Assembly (NCBI GenBank): GCA_917880885.1
Contig: OU862917.1
Location: forward strand, 50,328,727 to 50,392,726
From: Limnephilus marmoratus
Lineage: Eukaryota; Arthropoda; Insecta; Trichoptera; Limnephilidae
Length of the DNA: 64,000 bases
Direction of reading: 5' to 3'
How positions within the stretch are numbered: position 1 is the stretch's first letter; each line of letters begins with the position of its first letter. Below the pieces are notes generated by a model. It searched no databases and had not been told where the DNA came from. It saw nothing but the letters and a program-made list of their open reading frames with translations. Of the stretch, positions 32,546 through 43,400 are shown in pieces. A program made the translations under genes and the position numbers.

Positions 32546-32995
32546 AGGACTTTTTTACATTAGCTCCAGAAAAAAAAATCCTTCAGGGCCTGTGTCTTAT
32601 TTGGGAATGCTGTGTGGAGGGTCTTTTTAGGGAAAGAAAGAAGATGAAGTTCTGGGAAGGAAAAAGGTATGAGAGGTGGGTAGGAATCTAAGGGCCAATG
32701 TGTGAAAGAGTGACGGCCGTACGAATCCATCCCTTCCATCGCGAAGCAAGGTGATGGGTCGAGAGAGTCCGGCTGCAGAATTCTAGGTTAGGTTTCCATC
32801 AACCAATCTCTCCCGATCCGGCTCGCCACGCAGTAGGAGGGCAAAGGCATTGGCCACCAAGACCTACACAAACCTCACCCCGTGAACCCAGACATCTCAG
32901 CTAAGTCATCAAACGTAGCAAACCACTTGGAGTTGCCTATGGCAGGAGTGTTGGTTATCCAATAAATGGTTCCCGGGGCGGCGATACCCATAAAT
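32546..32995 (+). repeat. Repeat family W, long copy following a SINE
   Basis: Starts AATCCTTCAGGGCCTGTG, passes the GGGTCGAGAGAGTCCGGCTG block and ends ATCAAACGTAGCAAACCACT, TATGGCAGGAGTGTTGGTTA, TCCAATAAATGG. It lies directly downstream of SINE S6 in the same orientation. The same order (SINE, then the W end) recurs on the minus strand at 62095-62624. Confidence 0.6.
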
Positions 32996-34203
32996 TGAAA
33001 ACAGACATTTAAAAGCACAATTCATCATACAGGCAATTTAATACAATTTACTCCCATAAAAAGCGTCTAAAATTAGTGTTTTCTCAGGTAAACTGAAATA
33101 TCTATATAGAAAAGAGAGGAACACAAAGCAATGATGGTTGTAGTGTATCTAAAAAGCTTCCGGCTTTTAGACATAGATGGCAGTGATAAGAACTGTCCCG
33201 AGATTCCGCTAGATGGCAGGTAGCTTAGTACCTAAGATGAACACCAGAGGGTCGGGGAGCTCAGAGAGGGTGTTGAAGTAAAACGCTCTCATCAGATTCA
33301 ATTTAGCCAGCTCCTAGTTAGGTCGACTAACGAGGTCAAAATTATTGTATAAATCCAAATAAAGATCAAGAATCTATTAAAGGTGAATAGGAGAATCTGT
33401 TAGTGTTTCTACCAAATTACAGAACACTAAATGATGAAAGCGAAAAATTACTAATTCAAAGTATGCCTTCGATAACTTCGATAACATTAAGTGGTAGTAA
33501 CCACGCTAAGAAAAACAATTTATGTAAATTATCGTTGTCGTTTTGCTGGTATTCCCTTGAGTTTACTATTAAATCTACATCAAATTACTGAGTTATTTTG
33601 GTAAATAAATTACCAGTATTAGTCTTAAACATAATGTTCTGAGCCGCCTTAGTGCAGCATTCAAAATGTGAAATGAAAAGTTTTCAGCAAATTAAGCCAG
33701 AGTGATTAAAAGACTTGGCTATCGTTCAAAGTAAATCTCTAATAGGTATAATGAAGTGGTGTTACTGGGAGCAATTAAAACTTTAAAGCCTTCCTCTTCC
33801 CCCCCCCCCTCGCCAACTTGCCCCACTCCCATCGCATCCTTAAACATAAACACTTTAGCGTCAAAGTGAAAATATATTAAACGATACCGGGGGAGTAACC
33901 CTGGCTTGTACGGTGCTGAATATATGCATCTAGCAATCATCAAACGTACTAATTTCGGAAGTGAATCTATCTGTAAGTGGTTGCGACTCTGGTTCAATGA
34001 ACTCGCATTTTTACATGTTTAATGATATATCTAGTTTTATTTTCCAAAATTTATTTTAATTCTTTATTTGGATTATATTTTTCTTTTGTTTAAATTTCTT
34101 ACAGTTAATCTTGACAAGTAAAGTTAGATGTCATGATTTTAAAAGGATCTGCTCTATATTTTCCAATTGGCTACGAAAATGTTACGATTTTCGGTATGTA
34201 TCC
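32996..34203. other. No supported gene
   Basis: 33130-33330 is a GC-richer, unmatched block (AGATGGCAGTGATAAGAACT, CTAGATGGCAGGTAGC) that could be part of an old LTR or exon. A C-run occurs at about 33800. The 92-codon minus ORF at 33719-33997 lacks family motifs. Confidence 0.35.
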
Positions 34204-34535
34204 GAGTGATTCAACAATTCATAAAATTTCAAAGTTAATGATCAAGTTCTGACGTTCTATTCAAATTCTGTTATTATAAAATTACGAGTAAGTCGCTTCG
34301 CAGAAATGAAATATTTACAGTACTTGAATAAAACATTTTAAAAACATGAAAATTATCTTAAAAATTTGAAGTTCATTTTTAGGATCTTGAAAGTTCTATT
34401 CAAGTATTGTTATCATTTCATTTATGAGAAACTACCGGCCAATGATGACATAAACAGATCTTGAATAGAACCTTAACAGAACTTGAAAATTTACTTTGAA
34501 ATGAGATGAATCGTTCAAATTTTGTGAAACATCTC
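34204..34535. mobile_element. MITE family Q, copy 2
   Basis: Imperfect inverted repeat with CAACAATTCATAAAATTTCA and GATCAAGTTCTGACGTTC at left, and CCTTAACAGAACTTGAAAAT and GAAATGAGATGAATCGTTCA at right. An inner second pair, AAAGTTCTATTCAAG and ATCTTGAATAGAACC, lies nearer the centre. Confidence 0.6.
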
Positions 34536-34789
34536 GTCGTTCGTGATTGAAATATCATTTCACTTCCGGAAAATAGTAGTGCGAATAAATTTTTTCAGTT
34601 TGCTTTTTTTGTTTTGACTGACTCCTTCAATTCAGATGCAAACAAATCATAAAAAAAATTCTGATCAACCTCCGATTAGTCAATTTTGCGATGTGAGAGG
34701 ACAACAGAAGAATTTAACGAATAAAATGACAAATATAAAACACATTATTTATAAAAAAAAACGAGTGTGCTTTAGACCACATGACTGAA

Positions 34790-35056
34790 GTAAAACTACA
34801 AGAGAAACCTCGCCCAATGAACCCAGGTATCGCTGCTAAGTTACCAAACGTAGCGAACGGGGTGACCTATGACCTAGGGGTGACCTATGACCTAGGGGTG
34901 ACATATAACATTGGGGTGAAATATGAACATGGGGTGACCTACGAACTTGGGGTGACCTACGAACTTGGGGTAACCTACGAACTTGGGGTGACCTACGACC
35001 TTGGGGTGACCTACGACCTTGGGGTGACCTACGACCTTGGGGTGACCTAAGATATT
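34790..35056 (+). repeat. 18-bp minisatellite grown from a family W end
   Basis: The family W words CCCAATGAACCCAGGTATC and CCAAACGTAGCGAACGG (34815-34858) run straight into 11 tandem 18-bp units at 34859-35056. Units 5-10 are GGGGTGACCTACGAMCTT with very few differences; units 1-4 and 11 are more diverged. In other W copies the corresponding place has a single GGGGTGACCTATGGC, so the array expanded from that phrase. 18 is divisible by 3, which explains ORFs on both strands (34781-35050 +, 34892-35131 -); these repeat peptides are not supported as genes. Confidence 0.85.
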
Positions 35057-35692
35057 GTGGTGACCATCCTTATCCTTATCACTCTCCAAGTCAGGCGTGC
35101 GTGAAGGCCCGATCGTTCGCTTAGCAATCAATCACCGTTTGCATCGATTACCGTTCGCATGACATTTTTCGTAACAATCACCACTTTTCGAAACGCATTC
35201 ACCAGCTTACACCCCAAGTCGATGCTGTGTAAAGAAGTTTTACTTCAAAAATAGGGTTGACGATTACTTAATCCATCAATAGAACCATTCACAAAAGTGT
35301 GCTATATATTTTTAATGATTTTTTTAACGGTTTAGAAATAAACGGTGTTTTGGAAAGCCTTCAATAATTTAATCATTTAATGACTTCTGTATTACCGACA
35401 CAATGTCGTATAAGGCGTTTAAGATTGACGACTTTAAAGTTAACGTACTTTATGTTGAAGAAATTTCACACTGTTGTATTTTAATTTAAATTCCAGCGAG
35501 TCTCGAAATTTTGAGATTAATTCAAAATGACAGGAAGAAAAATGTCGGTCAAGAGAATTTTTAATGTGGGCGTTGGTACGCGGTAAAGGGGAGAAACATC
35601 CTTATGCGTGGGAGGCTTTAATTTAAATTTTGTATTTTATCTCTTTTCTTGATGGTGTGTTGACAAAATATTAGCATCTTTTACAATTGCTC
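35057..35692. other. No gene seen
   Basis: AT-rich non-coding sequence. Confidence 0.4.
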
Positions 35693-36075
35693 CACACAGG
35701 AGGCCCTGAGGAAAAAATCCTTCAGGGTCTACGTCATCTTTGGGGATGCTGTGTGAAGTGTCTTTTTAGGGAAAGGAAGGAGAGGATGTTTTCGGAAAGA
35801 AAAAAAATGTGTGTGTGAGGGTGGGTAGGAATCTGGCAGTCAATCTGTCCAGGAGCGACGGACATGTGAATCAATCTCTCCCACTGCGGTGCAACGCGAT
35901 GGGTCGAGAGAGTCCGGCTGGAGAGGTCTAGGTTAGAACTCTCGCGGTGGATGGATAAACGCATACGCTACCAATACCCTGACAAATCTCACAACATGAA
36001 CCCGGATACCCCTGCTAAGTCACCAAACGTAGCGGACTATTAGGGGTGACCTATGGCTGGAGTGGTATTCTAATT
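35693..36075 (+). repeat. Repeat family W, best-preserved copy
   Basis: CACACAGGAGGCCCTGAGGA, then TCTACGTCATCTTTGGGGA, GATGGGTCGAGAGAGTCCGG and CACCAAACGTAGCGGACT, then GGGGTGACCTATGGCTGG. Compared with 32546-32995 the order is the same. No coding function: the antisense 76-codon ORF is not supported. Confidence 0.6.
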
Positions 36076-36852
36076 AAGCTGTATTAATATTTTTTATAAT
36101 TTCCTCTTCTTCTTGTTTACATTTCTTTTCACATTTTGATGTTGCTTTTAAGGCGATGGACCACATAGTGTGAAATTCGGGATCAGGCCGCTAACAATAA
36201 CACTCTTTTTGTAGATGTCCATAAGGCTTACTTTTCCGTTTAACACCAGCCGCCTGTTTTGATTTATTCAACAAAAAAACATCGCTAAAAAGCGTGTTTT
36301 TTTTTATTTCGCGACGTTAAGGCACAAAAAATTCTCAAAATTATTTTCAATAAAATCACATTATACAATAAAATCATAACCGAAAAGGGGTTCTTAAGTA
36401 AGGGATTTTGAATTTTAAGGCAGTTTTTACACGCCAGATCATAGACATCCAAATTCAATAGACCAGAAATAACAGGTGAGGGGAAAAATCAACTATGGCG
36501 GTACGAAGAGGGGAAGATGACTGTGATTGGTTGAAAAATTAATCTGACAGTATATAGGCATCTCGCATTATAATATCGCCATTTAGTTCTTAAAAATAAC
36601 ATCTGCTTTTTAATGAATAGACCTTTTTATGTGGGAGCGCGAATTGCTCGCTACGTTATTAACATATTTGCGAAGTCTGAATAAGCAAAGTAAAGTTCGC
36701 ATCTTTTCACAGACAACTATTTGGTTGCCGTATTTAGTTAAGACACTTTTACAAATGTTCCATAATTTACTTACCCCTGTAACCAGCGAGGAGCAAATTC
36801 GAGAACCGCCCACATTCGTGATGGTCAACAGATTTTAGGGTTATCACAACCG
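36076..36852. other. No gene seen
   Basis: Non-coding. ORFs at 36610-36828 (-) and 36629-36838 (+) are mutually antisense and lack motifs. Confidence 0.4.
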
Positions 36853-36861
36853 CTCTGTTGC

Positions 36862-37292
36862 GACTCCAGTTACTAATATCTACAGCCTGTATGTCTGACG
36901 AATATCTACAGCTCATATGTTGAACTAATATCTACGAACTTCAGAGTGTTGATTAATATCTACAGAGCGTAGGTTGAACTAATATCTACAGAGCTTAGGT
37001 TGGACTAATCAGCTAAATGTATCCAATAGTCCGACATTAGGGATTTTTACATACATACATACATAAATTAAGTTTTGTAAACTACATACGCAATATTAAG
37101 TTATTTCAATATGCTATACATAATTGCAAATCCAACCTCTGCCAGTGCTGTAGATATTCGTCAACACTTTGGTTCCCATAGATATTAGTCAGCAGTTTGA
37201 GTTGTAGATATTCGTCAACACTTTGGTTCTCATAGATATTAATTCGATTTTTTCAGTTTTTGGAATTCCTCTAGATATTAGTAGACGCCTCC
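36862..37292. mobile_element. 431-bp MULE-like MITE, copy 3
   Basis: Same length and organisation as 1171-1601, from GACTCCAGTTACTAATATCT to ATTAGTAGACGCCTCC. The flanking 9-bp duplication is CTCTGTTGC at 36853-36861 and 37293-37301. Recovering the same element length from two independent duplications fixes the family ends. Confidence 0.85.
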
Positions 37293-37309
37293 CTCTGTTG
37301 CTATATAAT

Positions 37310-37590
37310 TACATAGTATAAAATGAAGTCACTCAAAATGTATGTGCGCATTGATCTTTTAAAATACGCAACGGATTTTCATGCGGTTTTGACCAATAGA
37401 TAGAGTGATTCAAGAGAAAGGTTTATGTGTATATTACATGCTTATTATAGAAGAGAAAAGCCGAGAAATTCAAATATTCAATTCAGGCAGCGGGCAGCAG
37501 GCAAGCGGGTGGTGAGGATTTTATAAAGGTTGGGTAATGGCGTTGTGTTTCGTTAGCCTCAGCAACGTGTGGCCGGGTCTGCTAGTTAAT
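37310..37590. repeat. Dispersed repeat, Helitron-like end
   Basis: Contains CAACGGATTTTCATGCGGTT, AATAGATAGAGTGATTCAAG and ends GGCCGGGTCTGCTAGTTAAT. A CTAGT-type end next to a TTAAT boundary is reminiscent of Helitron 3' ends, but no hairpin or hexon was proven. Non-coding. Confidence 0.35.
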
Positions 37591-37707
37591 AAAAATAATG
37601 TAATTATCTCTTTTAATTAAAATTATTTTACCTAAATTATTTCACACGTTATTTAATTACAATAAAACGTAGCACGTAGCAGTTACATTATTATTTGCTC
37701 CTTTTTG

Positions 37708-37781
37708 TAGATACTCTTAGTATCGCCCCAACTGCTTGAAATGGCTTTAGGCGTGTTTAGTGACCAGATTTACATAGATAG
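37708..37781 (+). mobile_element. tRNA-SINE copy S7, left part
   Basis: GATACTCTTAGTATCGCCCC, GCTTGAAATGGCTTTAGGCG and TTAGTGACCAGATT match the SINE body. The copy is interrupted here by the gypsy element. It resumes at 46805 as ATAGGTACTTCTCACCACC, corresponding to the SINE word GGTACTTCCCCACC. Confidence 0.75.
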
Positions 37782-38827
37782 TGTCACGTAAATAATTATC
37801 AATTTGTGATGTAATTATTTACCTGACCACTAACCTGATAATTTGAACAGCACGGAATGGATTGGCAACACTTTTTTTTCTCTCTGGTTTTCACTTTTTG
37901 AATTCGCACCGTACGGGAAGCCGGTGTTGATTCGACTTGTCACTTTAGTGATAGTTTTGGATTTAAAAAATGGGATAATCTCTTCGTTACAAATTGTTTT
38001 AAACGATTTTAATCGCGAGCCGGGCGATGTACATTTTGCAAACGCTTCTTTCTGATGTGATCGGAACGCTGTTTCTAATGTGATTGGTCGCCGCCATTGG
38101 GACCGATATTTATCCGCGAAATAACGGTATTGTAAATTACCTACATAATCGCGACTGGCATATTGAAAAGCTTTGCGAGGGAGAGTCCTTATGACCTGGT
38201 ACGGTTATTGCTGCTCATATTTGTGACGGATGGTCACTCGGCGTTCATTTCCTGATGAGGTGTGCTGACGGAAATCGTGTTTCATCCGGTGGGCTCAACC
38301 GGAGCGCTGGTGCTGATCTTGGATGCTGCTCCCTGGCGGGGAGTCCTCATTCTCTGGCCTTCCTGGGGGTCTTTCCTGGTTCCCATCCTGGAGATTGCGA
38401 GAGAATATGGCCCGCGGTTCATCAACGCGCTATATTCAAGTAAATTAAGAGTTCGTGTCAGTGTAGAATTAGATAAAGATCCATGGTCCGCAGGTACGAT
38501 ATTTCTTTCTGCTTAATTATATTCCTGTCAAATCTGTTATGAATCTGTTATGTTTCAGAATCTGTTATGTTTTTGGGGATGTGAAACCCGGCCCCTCAAA
38601 AGGGCAACATTGTTATGTTCTTTATAAAATTATACTGGGCTTTGGTTGTTTTGGAAATGAACTCTTTTATTACTGAAACCAATTTAACCTCACAAGTAGA
38701 AACCTGTTTTCGTTTATTCCCAAACATTCTTGTTCTTTTTTTATTCTGGAACAAAAAAAGCAGAACCTTCCTACATTACGGATCGCTAGGACCCACATAA
38801 CCTGAGAGAGAGAGAGATAACCTTATA
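37782..38827 (+). repeat. 5' LTR, 1046 bp
   Basis: Begins TGTCACGTAAATAATTATCA and ends GAGAGATAACCTTATA. The copy at 45759-46804 appears identical base for base. A candidate TATA-like TTATAAAATT lies at about 38623, and three close repeats of ATCTGTTATG lie at about 38533-38572. The right edge is where the two LTR copies diverge (TTTGGCGC after the 5' LTR, ATAGGTAC after the 3' LTR). The internal ORFs of 60-84 codons are duplicated in both LTRs and have no recognisable function. Confidence 0.93.
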
Positions 38828-38829
38828 TT

Positions 38830-38845
38830 TGGCGCTCCCAACGTT
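38830..38845 (+). promoter_or_regulatory. Primer-binding site
   Basis: TGGCGCTCCCAACGTT begins 2 nt after the LTR end. A PBS starting TGG pairs with the CCA end of a tRNA. The sequence resembles lysine-tRNA type sites (TGGCGCCCAACG) but with differences, so the primer tRNA is not assigned. Confidence 0.7.
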
Positions 38846-39456
38846 TTAAGTTGAATATTCTGCTTTTGGTGCCCGTATATTCTAACGGTCTGTTATGTTT
38901 TAAGTTTCTGCTTCTTTTTCCGAATTTTCAAGGTTGGATATGTATTATTCATTAATATCTTCATACTGTTATAATGGTACCAGTGTGTGTGTGTAGATGC
39001 GTTATAAATGTTATAATGGATTATATGAAATATTTCGCGGTAGTTTGAAATTTTGTGCATATTATTATGTCATTTTTTTGCTTTGCTTTAATTTGTATTG
39101 GTTTCCGGTTGAGCTTCGTTCGCTCTCAAATTTTGTGTAACGTAAACATAAATATACCTTCTAGAACAGCTTCGTTCTTTTTTTTCGGATAATATTTTCG
39201 GGACATTTTTGTAGGCTGGCAAGTTTGTCTATGGTTATGTCAGTTGTTATTACAGATCAGCTGAGAGCGATTTTTGTTGACATGTGTCGGATGTCATTAT
39301 TATACTTCGATTGTGTTATCGTAATAACTTTATAAACAATTTTCCGGACTTAATATAGTGTTATTCGGTTTATTTCATAAATATTAACTATTTTATATGG
39401 AATCATTTGGAATTTTTTCTTCGTTTTTTTTACATAAATAAATTCCATTTGACAAA
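38846..39456 (+). other. Gypsy 5' leader
   Basis: A 0.6-kb non-coding leader between PBS and gag, containing a GTGTGTGTGT stretch near 38985 and another TCTGTTATG word at about 38890. Packaging signals are expected here by analogy but cannot be located by eye. Confidence 0.5.
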
Positions 39457-40425
39457 ATGTCGTTGTCTAACATCAACGGGGCCTCAAAAGAGGAAATGAT
39501 TCAGATGCTTTCTGACGTTAATATTACTCCAGAACCCACTTTGTCCGCCATGAGAGAGCAAGCGCGAATTTACAACAGGAACCTTAAACAATCTAGTGGT
39601 ACTTCTTCTCAACAAGAAACAAGCAGTGATGAAAGTCCTAATACAAATACCATCATAACTAATAATTATTATCAGAATATAACTACAAATCCTTCCGTAC
39701 ATAGCTGGGGTGTTAAGTTTAACGGATCTTCAGACATCCGTGACTTTATACAACGTGTGGAGGAGTTATCTAGGTGTCGTCATATTGAGTTGCCGCTTGT
39801 TGTCACTTCGTTTGCTGACCTTTTGGAGGGAAGAGCATTGCTATGGTATCGTACCATTTATAAAGATAATTTAACTTGGCTAGAACTGAAAAAACTAATT
39901 TTATCTCGTTTTGATCCAATCGCTAACCAAACCGAAGCTTTAAAAGCTCTCTTCTCTATGAAACAGAAGTATAATCAAAGCGTAGTTGATTATGTTGAAG
40001 ACGTGCAATTAGCTAATTTAAGATTAAACGTTCAACTTCCGGAAGAACAAATTGTGGATTTAGTGTGCAATAGCCTATTGCCGAAATATGCTCTTGTTAT
40101 TGCTTATTTTGAGGATAAAAATTTAAATTCCTTAATTAGTGTTTGTAAGCGATTTGAAAAAAGTTTAGCTATTTCCGACGATGAAGCAAATTCGGTCAAA
40201 GACAAGAATAAACCGTCATCCGTTCCGTTGAATAATAATGCTGCACCTTCTTCCTCTTCTTCTTCTTCTTCACCTTCTGCACAATTTTATAGAAATAAAT
40301 TACTTTGCGCTTATTGTAATATAAAAGGTCATTCCAAGCCGTTTTGTAGAAAATGGAAGTTTGATTCTCAGAAGAATCATACCAAGCGACAAGCTAATCC
40401 TGAACGACATAATTCAAAAAACTAG
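39457..40425 (+). CDS. gag: Gypsy Gag polyprotein
   Basis: A 322-residue structural protein that would assemble the particle and bind element RNA. The N-terminus opens MSLSNINGASKEEMIQML. A retrotransposon-Gag type core spans about residues 85-240, with the LLWYR and WLELKKLILSRFDP signatures near residues 128-152. A serine run (about residues 266-275) links to a nucleocapsid zinc knuckle, CAYCNIKGHSKPFC, at residues 284-297. This is an exact CX2CX4HX4C pattern and the only copy. The C-terminus is basic. The start ATG at 39457 is the first in frame after the leader and has CAAA before it. The stop TAG at 40423-40425 directly follows the AAAAAAC slippery heptamer used to reach pol. There are no internal stops or frameshifts, so the gene looks intact. 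Confidence 0.93.
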   Translation: MSLSNINGASKEEMIQMLSDVNITPEPTLSAMREQARIYNRNLKQSSGTSSQQETSSDESPNTNTIITNNYYQNITTNPSVHSWGVKFNGSSDIRDFIQRVEELSRCRHIELPLVVTSFADLLEGRALLWYRTIYKDNLTWLELKKLILSRFDPIANQTEALKALFSMKQKYNQSVVDYVEDVQLANLRLNVQLPEEQIVDLVCNSLLPKYALVIAYFEDKNLNSLISVCKRFEKSLAISDDEANSVKDKNKPSSVPLNNNAAPSSSSSSSSPSAQFYRNKLLCAYCNIKGHSKPFCRKWKFDSQKNHTKRQANPERHNSKN

Positions 40426-40468
40426 ACGGGGGTCCCCCACATTCTGCTAGCGAGGATGCTAGGAGACC
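40416..40468 (+). promoter_or_regulatory. Programmed -1 ribosomal frameshift signal
   Basis: The heptamer A AAA AAC (40416-40422) is positioned in the gag frame exactly as X XXY YYZ, immediately before the gag TAG. A -1 slip enters the pol frame, which is open from 40413 onward. Eight nt downstream a stem can be drawn: GGTCCCC (40431-40437) with GGAGACC (40462-40468), 6 of 7 pairs, enclosing an inner CTAGC/GCTAG hairpin (40447-40451 with 40458-40462; the outer and inner stems compete for base 40462). Heptamer class, frame, and spacer length all fit known eukaryotic -1 sites. The fold was made by hand. Confidence 0.8.
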
Positions 40469-43400
40469 ACCGATAGTTTCAAACTCGAGTACCAGTCCCA
40501 TCGACCATGACATGGACGCATTCATGCCGATGATGACCAGCGGTCAAGATATTAGACCTCATGTTAATATTGCAATTAACAATTTAGTTTTTTCAGCTCT
40601 TTTGGATAGCGGAGCTAGTGTGAGTTGTTTTGGTGGTTCACTGTATAGGTTTTTCTTAAGTTTAGGTTTTAAGTTAGATAAGCTTGATTCTTACGTTACC
40701 ACCGCGGATGGTAAACATCAAGATGTAATTGGTACTATGCGGGTACTAGTTACTTTTAATAGTATTAAGAAATATATAATTTTTTTTGTAATTCCGTCTC
40801 TTTCTCCCGTGATTGTTTTGGGAGTCGACTTTTGGAAACAATTTGACATCGCTCCTCAATTGTTTTCAAAGGCCAACAGTGGACGTGATGTTGAGAATAC
40901 TTTAAGTGAAATTCGCAAGATCACATCAGCTTCCCTACTGTCCCCTCAAGACAATCATAGGCTAAATAATGTAATTGATAAATTTAAGTCAATTTCGTTT
41001 GAAAAATGTGGACTGGGTCGTACTCATTTAGTGCAGCATAAAATTAATACAACAGGAGATCCCATTAAGCAACGGTATTACCCTTTGTCTCAAACTCGTC
41101 AGCAACAACTTGAATCACAACTTAAGGAAATGTTAGATTTAGGTGTTGTTCGCCGTTCGCGTTCGGCTTGGTCGAATCCGGTTTTGATCGTGCCTAAGAA
41201 GGATGGTTCTGCAAGGTTCTGCTTGGACTCTAGGAAACTTAACAGCGTCACGACAAGGGATTCGTACCCCTTGCCGTATATTTCGCGCATTTTAGACAAG
41301 CTACGTGGTGCACGCTTTATAACCTCTATTGATTTATCGAAAAGTTTTTGGCAGATACCTTTACATAAGGACTCTTGTTCTAAAACGGCTTTTGTTGTAC
41401 CAGGTCATGGACTTTTTGAATTTGTTAGGATGCCATTTGGTCTGAAAAATGCACCTAGTGAATTACAGCGTCTTGTTGATGCTCTTTTTGGTCCAGAGTT
41501 CGATGAAAACGTTTTCTGCTACCTGGATGATTTAATTATTATTTCAGAAGATTTTGAGTCACATTTAGAATTGTTAAATAAAGTTTTCACACGTATTAAA
41601 GAAGCAGGTTTAACAATTAATCTCAAAAAATGTGAGTTTTGTAAGGACGAGTTGAAGTATCTGGGTTATATTGTTGATGCAAAGGGTCTTCGCACAGATC
41701 CAGTCAAGCTAGAGTCTATTCGAACTTACCCCACTCCTAGGAATTCTAAACAGTTAAAAGCATTTATTGGACTTTGTGGATATTATAGACGTTTCATCAA
41801 GAATTTTTCCACAATAGCGGCCCCTTTAACAAGACTCACTGGCTCAAGAAAGGGGGTGAGTAATTTTTCTTGGTCTTCAGAGGCTGAAGACTCTTTTAAA
41901 AAATTAAAAAAGGCATTAACTTCCGCGCCGGTTATCAATTGTCCTGATTTTTCACTTCCATTTACCATACACTGTGACGCGAGCAACGTTGGGATAGGCG
42001 GCGTGCTCACACAGGTCTTTGAAGGAGAAGAACACCCGGTTTCTTTTTTTTCTAGGTGTTTGAACATTCACGAGCGAAACTACGGCGTGACGGAGCGCGA
42101 ACTCTTAGCGGTGTTAGATTCGGTGAATCACTTCAGGCCCTACATAGAGGGAGTTCACTTCACAGTAGTAACTGACCACTCCAGTTTGCAATGGCTAGTG
42201 TCTTTATCAAATCCGACAGGCAGACTTGCACGTTGGTCTACCCGCCTTTCTCAATTTTCTTTTGACGTAGTCCACAGGAAGGGTAAATTTAATACTGTAC
42301 CCGACGCTCTTTCGCGTAAAGACGATTTAACTATTGGAGCCATTGACAACCTTCCTACTAGCACGGATAATTGGTACAATAACTTATTTACTAATTGTAA
42401 AAATAATCCTCAACGTTTTAATAATTTTCAAATTAAGGATAATTGTTTATTTCGTCACTCTAAGTCCCGTTTCGCTCTACAGGAGGATACAGCTTGGAAG
42501 CTGGTAGTTCCTTTTAAGGACCGTAACGCTATTTTAAGTAAAGAACACGAGTCTATTAGCTCTTGCCACCCAGGTGTATTCAGAACATATAAGAAAGTTC
42601 AACTCCGTTATTTTTGGCCGGGTATGTATAATGATGTCAAAAAGTTTGTTAATAAATGTAAAACGTGCAAGGCACATAAAATAAATACATCTGCGCCGGC
42701 TGGCATTTCTACGAATCCAAAATTAGTCAACAGACCGATGCAAATGTTGTCTATCGACCTTGTTGGTCCTCTTCCACGTAGTTACGCGGGATTTATGTAC
42801 ATTTTATCGGTTGTTGACGTTTTTTCGAAATATACTTGGATTTTTCCGCTCAGAAATGCTACTGCTAAAAGCATTGTTAAAAATGTAGAACAATATATTT
42901 TCTTGGTACACGGTGTTCCGCAAACTTTTATATGTGATAACGGGAAACAATTTGTCTCAAAAGAATTTAAACAATTGTTATCAGATTATAATGTTCCCAT
43001 GCCTTTTTATAACGCTTATTACACCCCGCAAAACAATGTAGTTGAGCGGTATAACCAAACTATCGGGACTGCCTTGTCTATCTTGACCGAGTCTGACCAT
43101 CGTAATTGGTCCAGATTTCTGCCTCAGATTCAGTCAGCCTTGAATAATACGGTTAATTTCGCAACAGGTTTCACGCCTTTTTTCCTCATGCACGGAAGAG
43201 AACAAATCATTGACGGAAAATTTCATGAAATAAATATTTCTTCTGGTGTCGCAGACACTACCCTAGAACAATCTAGAAGTGAATTTGCTAAAAAATTGGA
43301 AGAGTTAGCTCCAATTTATGAGCAAGTTTCTAATGCATTACTGCAAGCTTTTAAAAAGAATGCCCAACACTACAACTTGCGTCGTAAGTCGGTTATTTAT

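Noticed and set aside
34781..35050. Repeat-protein ORFs on both strands
   Set aside because: An 18-bp minisatellite stays open in several frames by chance; it starts in a repeat family end.
38255..38516. Two overlapping ORFs (62 and 84 codons) within the LTR, duplicated at 46232-46493
   Set aside because: They occur in both LTRs by definition, overlap in different frames and carry no known motif; LTR accessory genes are not expected in this group.
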